Shown here piece by piece: positions 14,939 to 18,141 of a DNA stretch of 18,141 nt. Position numbers and translations under genes: made by a program. The first letter of the stretch is position 1; every line of letters starts with the position of its first letter. Under the pieces are notes generated by a model. The model was not told the origin of the DNA. It made no database searches and saw nothing but the letters and a program-made list of their open reading frames with translations. Origin of the DNA: an uncultured Jeotgalicoccus sp. (GTDB taxonomy: Bacteria > Bacillota > Bacilli > Staphylococcales > Salinicoccaceae); assembly GCA_947631305.1 (NCBI GenBank), contig CANRKV010000013.1, positions 1 through 18,141 on the forward strand. The letters run 5' to 3'.

Positions 14939-15382
14939 CTATTTATTCTCTTTTGCAGTATCTTCCGATACTTCCGGTGAATCTTCATTTTTTACGTTTT
15001 CTTCTTTAGCAGTATTTGAATCCGCGGCATTCTCTTCATCAACCTGTTCTGCTGTCTCTTCATCCTCTGCAGGATCCGATTCAACAGTCGGTTCACTCGC
15101 CTGTTTCTCTTTATCTTCAGCTGCATCAGCAGTTTCTTCATACACACGCATCACTTCTTCCTGCACGTGTTTACGCATCTCGGAATTAATCGGATGGGCA
15201 ATATCTCTGAACTCTCCGTCCGGAGTACGTTTACTCGGCATTGCGACGAACAGGCCGTTATTACCATCTATTACACGTAAATCGTGAATAACAAATGACT
15301 CATCAAATGTGACAGAAACCAGAGCTTTCATTCTTGTATCCTGATTATTGACTTTTCTCAATCTTACATCTGTTATTTTCAT
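14939..15382 (-). CDS. spoVG: SpoVG regulatory nucleic-acid-binding protein with long acidic tail
   Basis: A 147-residue protein. Residues 1-84 are the conserved SpoVG domain (MKITDVRLRKVN, ALVSVTFDESFVIHDLRVI and the basic nucleic-acid-binding segment MPSKRTPDGEFRDIAHPI at 48-65). In staphylococci SpoVG affects capsule, virulence and cell-wall genes and binds DNA or RNA; in Bacillus it influences septation during sporulation, which cannot apply here since the sporulation genes are missing. Residues 85-147 are a low-complexity tail dominated by E, D, A, S and T. SpoVG proteins are usually about 85-105 residues, so the tail makes this one long. GGAGG lies 8 bases before the ATG. It follows ridA by 80 bp. 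Confidence 0.95.
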   Translation of the reverse strand: MKITDVRLRKVNNQDTRMKALVSVTFDESFVIHDLRVIDGNNGLFVAMPSKRTPDGEFRDIAHPINSEMRKHVQEEVMRVYEETADAAEDKEKQASEPTVESDPAEDEETAEQVDEENAADSNTAKEENVKNEDSPEVSEDTAKENK

Positions 15383-15462
15383 GTGTCTGTTCCTCCATAG
15401 ATTTGTGTTTTAGATCTGCTGTGTAAAACCTATCTAGCTTAGAACCCCACTAAAATCAACAG

Positions 15463-15837
15463 TTACTCGAAAGATGCAACAACCTCAATCTCCACTTTTG
15501 CATCTAATGGGAGACGACTAACCTCTACACATGATCTTGCAGGTAGTTTACCCGTAAAGTACTTCGCGTAAACTTCGTTGATGACTGCAAAGTCATTCAT
15601 ATCAGCGATGAAAATCGTTGTTTTGACAATGTTACTGTAGTCCAGTCCGGCCGCTTCAAGCACGCCTCCGATGTTATCCAGAACCTGTTTAGCCTGTTCT
15701 GACACATCGTCTGAAACAATTTTACCTTCCAGTGTTAACGGCACCTGGCCTGAAGAATAAAATAAATTCCCTGTTCTTACTCCGTGGCTGTATGGTCCTA
15801 CTGCTGCTGGTGCTTTGTCAGAATTAATTGGCTGCAT
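15463..15837 (-). CDS. ridA: RidA family reactive enamine/imine deaminase (YabJ)
   Basis: A 124-residue cytoplasmic protein that hydrolyses reactive enamines and imines released by PLP enzymes; homotrimeric in this family. The sequence covers the whole fold: AAVGPYSHGVRTGNLFYSSGQVPL, the IVKTTIFIADMNDFAVINEVYAKYF helix-strand region and LPARSCVEVSRLPLDAKVEIE, where the Arg of PARSCVEV is the conserved substrate-binding residue. The frame opens with an ATG at 15846, but GGAGG directly abuts that codon; the ATG three codons on (15837, MQPINSDKAP) has GGAGG 9 bases upstream and is the better start. It lies between purR and spoVG. In B. subtilis yabJ is reported to be needed for full PurR repression. 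Confidence 0.96.
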   Translation of the reverse strand: MQPINSDKAPAAVGPYSHGVRTGNLFYSSGQVPLTLEGKIVSDDVSEQAKQVLDNIGGVLEAAGLDYSNIVKTTIFIADMNDFAVINEVYAKYFTGKLPARSCVEVSRLPLDAKVEIEVVASFE

Positions 15838-15867
15838 CTTAATCATCCTCCGTAATTTGAATAAAAT

Positions 15868-16698
15868 CTATTTGTCTGTAATGTAATCTAAACAGTTTCC
15901 CTCTTCAACTACAAATGATTCGTTAAATTCATCGATTTCCGATACTTTAAGCAGTGATGTGTAATCGTTAAATCTGCGGTTCGCTACTTCTTTCGCTTCA
16001 ACGAGCACGCTGACACCGACTACTGTCGCATTGAACTCTTCCATCAGATTCGTTACGCCGGTAATCGAGCCGCCGGCGCGCAGGAAATCATCCACAACAA
16101 GAACGTTCGAACCTTCTTTAAGCGTACGTTTTGATAAGACCATCGTCTCGATTTTACGCGTCGAGCCGGAGACGTAGTTTATCGATACTGTAGAGCCTTC
16201 CGTTACTTTGTTATCTTTACGGATCACAGCAACCGGCACATTCAGTTTACGGGCCACAGCGTTTGCGAGCGAAATTCCTTTCGTTGCAATCGTCACGACT
16301 GAATCGATTTCCACATCGCCGTACATCGTTGCGATTAATTCACCGATATCGTTCATCATTTTCGGGTTGCCCATAATATCAGACATGTATAAGTAGCCGC
16401 CCGGAAGCAGGCGTTCATTCGCCTCAAGATCTGTTTTGAACTCTGCAATAATATCCTTAGCACGTTCCACACTGATTTTTGGAATGAACATTGCACCGCC
16501 GTTGGCACCCGCTGTCGTTTGCAGTACCCCTAAGCCTTCAGCACTGAAGACATCTTTAATAATGCGGATATCCTCACTGATTGAAGACTTCGCCTGGCTG
16601 AATTTATCTACGTAAGTTGTTAATGGAATCAATTTGTTTGGATTTGTTATTAAATGCTGCGTCATGTAGACGAGCCGTTCACTGCGTTTATATTTCAT
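15868..16698 (-). CDS. purR: Purine operon repressor PurR
   Basis: A 276-residue transcriptional repressor of purine synthesis genes. Residues 1 to about 70 form a winged-helix DNA-binding domain (RSERLVYMTQHLITNPNKLIPLTTYV, SSISEDIRIIK). From about 75 on is a phosphoribosyltransferase-like effector domain with the PRPP motif VLVVDDFLRAGGSITG (199-214); PRPP binding releases the repressor from DNA. Length is standard. The start has GGAGTTAGG just upstream of the ATG. The gap after ispE holds a TATAAT box and two PurBox-like sequences, which suggests autoregulation. With hpt and prs in the same block, the sensor of PRPP sits beside genes that make and use PRPP. Confidence 0.97.
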   Translation of the reverse strand: MKYKRSERLVYMTQHLITNPNKLIPLTTYVDKFSQAKSSISEDIRIIKDVFSAEGLGVLQTTAGANGGAMFIPKISVERAKDIIAEFKTDLEANERLLPGGYLYMSDIMGNPKMMNDIGELIATMYGDVEIDSVVTIATKGISLANAVARKLNVPVAVIRKDNKVTEGSTVSINYVSGSTRKIETMVLSKRTLKEGSNVLVVDDFLRAGGSITGVTNLMEEFNATVVGVSVLVEAKEVANRRFNDYTSLLKVSEIDEFNESFVVEEGNCLDYITDK

Positions 16699-16709
16699 AG
16701 CCTAACTCC

Positions 16710-16754
16710 TAAACCGTATTATAGGTACTAATTTTACCATATAAGTTCGGATTT
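16710..16754 (-). promoter_or_regulatory. PurBox-like pair and -10 box in front of purR
   Basis: The first box (16742-16754) reads AAATCCGAACTTA on the minus strand and matches 12 of 13 positions of the PurBox AWWWCCGAACWWT, with the CCGAAC core intact. A second, inverted and weaker box (16710-16722) matches 10 of 13 positions; it overlaps a TATAAT (16718-16723) that would be the purR -10 box. The gap between boxes is 19 bp, slightly above the 16-17 usually described. The -35 region is poor, so purR may be weakly transcribed here or share the ispE transcript. Confidence 0.5.
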
Positions 16755-16760
16755 TAATAC

Positions 16761-17606
16761 TTATCCAAGCAATCTAATCCGATAAACTTCAGCACAGCAC
16801 CCCTTCATTGCGTTGTACAAATGTACGGACTGCCGTTCCTTTCTAACAATCCCGAACACTGTCGGCCCGCTGCCGCTCATCAGTGCGCCGTCAGAACCTG
16901 ATTCTTTCATATTGCCGAGCAGTTTTCTGACCTGTGGATATTTCTTAACTGTTACTTCTTCAAGATCGTTTTTTAATGTGCTGAGTATTTGTTCATAATC
17001 TTCATTTACAATTGCTTGTTTCATTAAATCTGATGCCGGTTTATTTTTACCCGGCTTCAATGCCCCGTAAATTGTCTTCGTCGACACGCTGATAGACGGT
17101 TTCGCAAGCACTACCCACGCATGCGGCGGTCTCGGCAGACGTTCGATAATCTCACCGCGTCCGGTCGCAAGCGCCGTTCCGCCGTAAACGCAAAATGGAA
17201 TATCAGAACCGAGTTCACTGGACAGCTCCGCCAGTTCATCGAGGCTGATGCCGAGATTATACAGCGCGTTCATCCCCCTGAACGTCGCAGCGGCATCGGC
17301 TGAACCCCCGGCAAGACCTGCAGCAATCGGAATATGCTTATCAATATTAATAGTGACACCCGTTTTAATCTTATAACGGCGCATCATTAATTGAGCAGCC
17401 TGATACGCTAAGTTGCGTCTGTCAGTCGGCACGAACTGATGATCTGATTCAATGATGATTCTTCTGTCCTTACGCTTTTCAAACGATAAATTATCGTTCA
17501 GATCGACAGTCGTCATAATCATGCTGACTTCGTGATAACCATCATCGCGTTTATACAGCGTATCCAATGTTAAATTAATTTTTGCTGGTGCGATTTCATA
17601 ATGCAT
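16761..17606 (-). CDS. ispE: 4-(cytidine 5'-diphospho)-2-C-methyl-D-erythritol kinase
   Basis: A 281-residue GHMP-family kinase, by family similarity the MEP-pathway enzyme that phosphorylates CDP-methylerythritol on the way to isoprenoids. APAKINLTLDTL gives the active-site Lys9, PIAAGLAGGSADAAA (93-107) is the GHMP ATP-binding motif and LGSDIPFCVYGGTALATGRG holds the catalytic Asp135. Length is typical. Staphylococci make isoprenoids by the mevalonate route yet keep an IspE-like gene at this place, so in this organism the substrate is uncertain if other MEP genes are absent. AAAGGA lies about 9 bases before the ATG. The veg gene that normally precedes ispE is not there; a repeat array and an unrelated membrane gene stand in its place. 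Confidence 0.94.
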   Translation of the reverse strand: MHYEIAPAKINLTLDTLYKRDDGYHEVSMIMTTVDLNDNLSFEKRKDRRIIIESDHQFVPTDRRNLAYQAAQLMMRRYKIKTGVTINIDKHIPIAAGLAGGSADAAATFRGMNALYNLGISLDELAELSSELGSDIPFCVYGGTALATGRGEIIERLPRPPHAWVVLAKPSISVSTKTIYGALKPGKNKPASDLMKQAIVNEDYEQILSTLKNDLEEVTVKKYPQVRKLLGNMKESGSDGALMSGSGPTVFGIVRKERQSVHLYNAMKGCCAEVYRIRLLG

Positions 17607-17706
17607 AATTCATAGTCCTTTGCCAGATTTTTTTCGAAATATATATGTGTTATTTTATCATATAACAAAGATGAATATTGATGATATTTTCAGGATGTGA
17701 TTTTTG
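17607..17706 (-). other. AT-rich leader region of ispE
   Basis: A 100-bp stretch between the tandem repeats and ispE with no credible gene. The minus strand holds a weak promoter candidate, TTGTTA (17663-17668) and TATATA (17640-17645) with a 17-bp spacer, each 4 of 6 to consensus. This is the only plausible place for an ispE promoter between the terminator at 17955-17985 and the gene, unless transcription starts inside the repeats. Confidence 0.3.
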
Positions 17707-17950
17707 GGTGTCGTCGTTCATCTTGACGAAGACGTTTATCGACGCTTGAGTGTCGTCGTTCACATCAACGAAGACGTTTATTGATGTTTGGGTGTCGTCG
17801 TTGGCTTTAACGAAGACGTTTATCGACGTTTGGGTGTCGTCGTTCATCTTGACGATGACATTTAACGACGCTTGGGTGTCGTCGTTCACATCGACGAAGA
17901 CGTTTAACGACGTTTGGGTGTCGTCGTTCATCTTGACGAAGACGTTTATC
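17707..17950. repeat. 42-bp tandem repeat array, 5.8 copies
   Basis: Units start at 17707, 17749, 17791, 17833, 17875 and 17917; the last is cut after 34 bases. Each begins GGTGTCGTCGTT (the second with A for the first G), then a variable 7-base patch, then ACGAAGACGTTTA and a GACG(T/C)TTG-type end. The patch is CATCTTG in units 1, 4 and 6, CACATC plus A or G in units 2 and 5, and GGCTTTA in unit 3. Within a unit GTCGTCGT pairs with ACGAAGAC except for one mismatch, and the variable patch lies in the loop. The period is a multiple of three, so frames stay open, but I find no start with a ribosome site on either strand and treat the array as non-coding. It fills most of the 391-bp gap between ispE and the next gene. 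Confidence 0.97.
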
Positions 17951-17954
17951 ACAC

Positions 17955-17985
17955 AAAAACACCGGATTCCTTGTGGAATCCGGTG
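17955..17985 (-). terminator. Strong terminator of the gene at the right edge
   Basis: A perfect 11-bp stem (17975-17985 with 17960-17970) with a 4-base loop is followed on the minus strand by TTTTTGTGTG. It starts 13 bp beyond the stop codon of the partial gene at 17998-18141 and ends just before the tandem repeats, so transcription of ispE should start separately. Confidence 0.92.
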
Positions 17986-17997
17986 CACAACTATTAT

Positions 17998-18141
17998 TTA
18001 CTCGTCATTCTTACGTTTATTGAACGCCCACAGTACAAGCAGGAAGCTGACTGCAACCCATGCCGCAAGGATGATAAATTCCATCGCTCCCGCATTTCCT
18101 TCAAGTACAAACATATGCTGATAAATCGGGAAGTACTCTGC
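17998..18141 (-). CDS. C-terminal end of an unidentified membrane protein (partial)
   Basis: The last 47 codons and a TAA stop of a gene entering from the right edge. The fragment has a hydrophobic helix, about FIILAAWVAVSFLLVLWAF, followed by the basic and acidic end NKRKNDE. A terminal membrane helix with a short charged cytoplasmic tail would fit many integral membrane proteins, such as an ABC-2 type permease, but I do not recognise the family. That it is a real gene is supported by the open frame reaching the edge, the helix pattern and the textbook terminator just behind the stop. It is not veg, rnmV or ksgA, the usual neighbours of ispE in this block. Confidence 0.7.
   Translation of the reverse strand, partial: AEYFPIYQHMFVLEGNAGAMEFIILAAWVAVSFLLVLWAFNKRKNDE

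Noticed and set aside
15383..15462. Sigma-B promoter in front of spoVG
   Set aside because: Expected from staphylococcal regulation of yabJ-spoVG, but no GTTT-N13-15-GGGTAT pair is present here or between purR and ridA; only a weak TTGATT/TAGATA pair is seen.
17707..17950. CRISPR array
   Set aside because: Unit length is 42 bp with only 7 variable bases, loop forms recur, and no cas genes are nearby.
17650..17988. 112-codon minus-strand frame through the repeats as a real gene
   Set aside because: Its start codon is a GTG in the terminator stem and no Shine-Dalgarno sequence precedes it.
17750..18121. Open frame on the plus strand across the repeats and into the right-edge gene
   Set aside because: It starts at a GTG inside the repeat with no ribosome site, has an in-frame TGA just upstream and runs antisense over the terminator and the partial membrane gene; the repeat period divisible by three keeps it open.

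Overview
The window is a chromosomal housekeeping segment of a low-GC Gram-positive bacterium. Every supported gene lies on the minus strand, so the region reads from the right edge to the left. The gene order ispE-purR-ridA-spoVG-glmU-prs-rplY-pth-mfd-mazG-rqcP-divIC-yabR-tilS-hpt-ftsH-hslO-cysK is the classic Bacillales replication-origin-proximal block. The sporulation genes that interrupt this block in Bacillus (fin, spoVT, yabP, yabQ, spoIIE) are absent, as is coaX between ftsH and hslO. This points to a non-sporulating member of the Staphylococcaceae. The acidic protein tails and a break in synteny upstream of ispE suggest, as inference only, a genus outside Staphylococcus proper (Jeotgalicoccus, Salinicoccus or Nosocomiicoccus type).

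Right edge (17607-18141): the last 47 codons of an unidentified membrane protein end in a strong terminator. Next come 5.8 copies of a 42-bp tandem repeat and an AT-rich leader in front of ispE. Then follows ispE-purR-ridA-spoVG (isoprenoid kinase, purine repressor, enamine deaminase, RNA/DNA-binding regulator), with PurBox-like sites in front of purR and a GC-rich terminator after spoVG. glmU starts from its own near-consensus promoter and is followed by prs. rplY has a candidate promoter and a terminator.

Centre and left: pth-mfd-mazG-rqcP-divIC is tightly packed, with translational overlaps at pth/mfd, mfd/mazG and mazG/rqcP. It covers translation rescue, transcription-coupled repair, nucleotide sanitation, ribosome quality control and division. 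An AT-rich terminator follows divIC. yabR is a small S1-domain gene with hairpins on both sides. tilS-hpt-ftsH forms an overlapping unit ending in a terminator. hslO and the partial cysK each have a recognisable promoter, and a CtsR-like heptad pair overlaps that of hslO.

Most of the window is conserved core genome and I see no new protein system in it. The least explained element is the 42-bp repeat array, whose units keep a hairpin stem constant while the loop changes. Next in interest are the two candidate operators (CtsR-like at hslO, PurBox pair at purR) and the hairpins that divide the block into transcription units.
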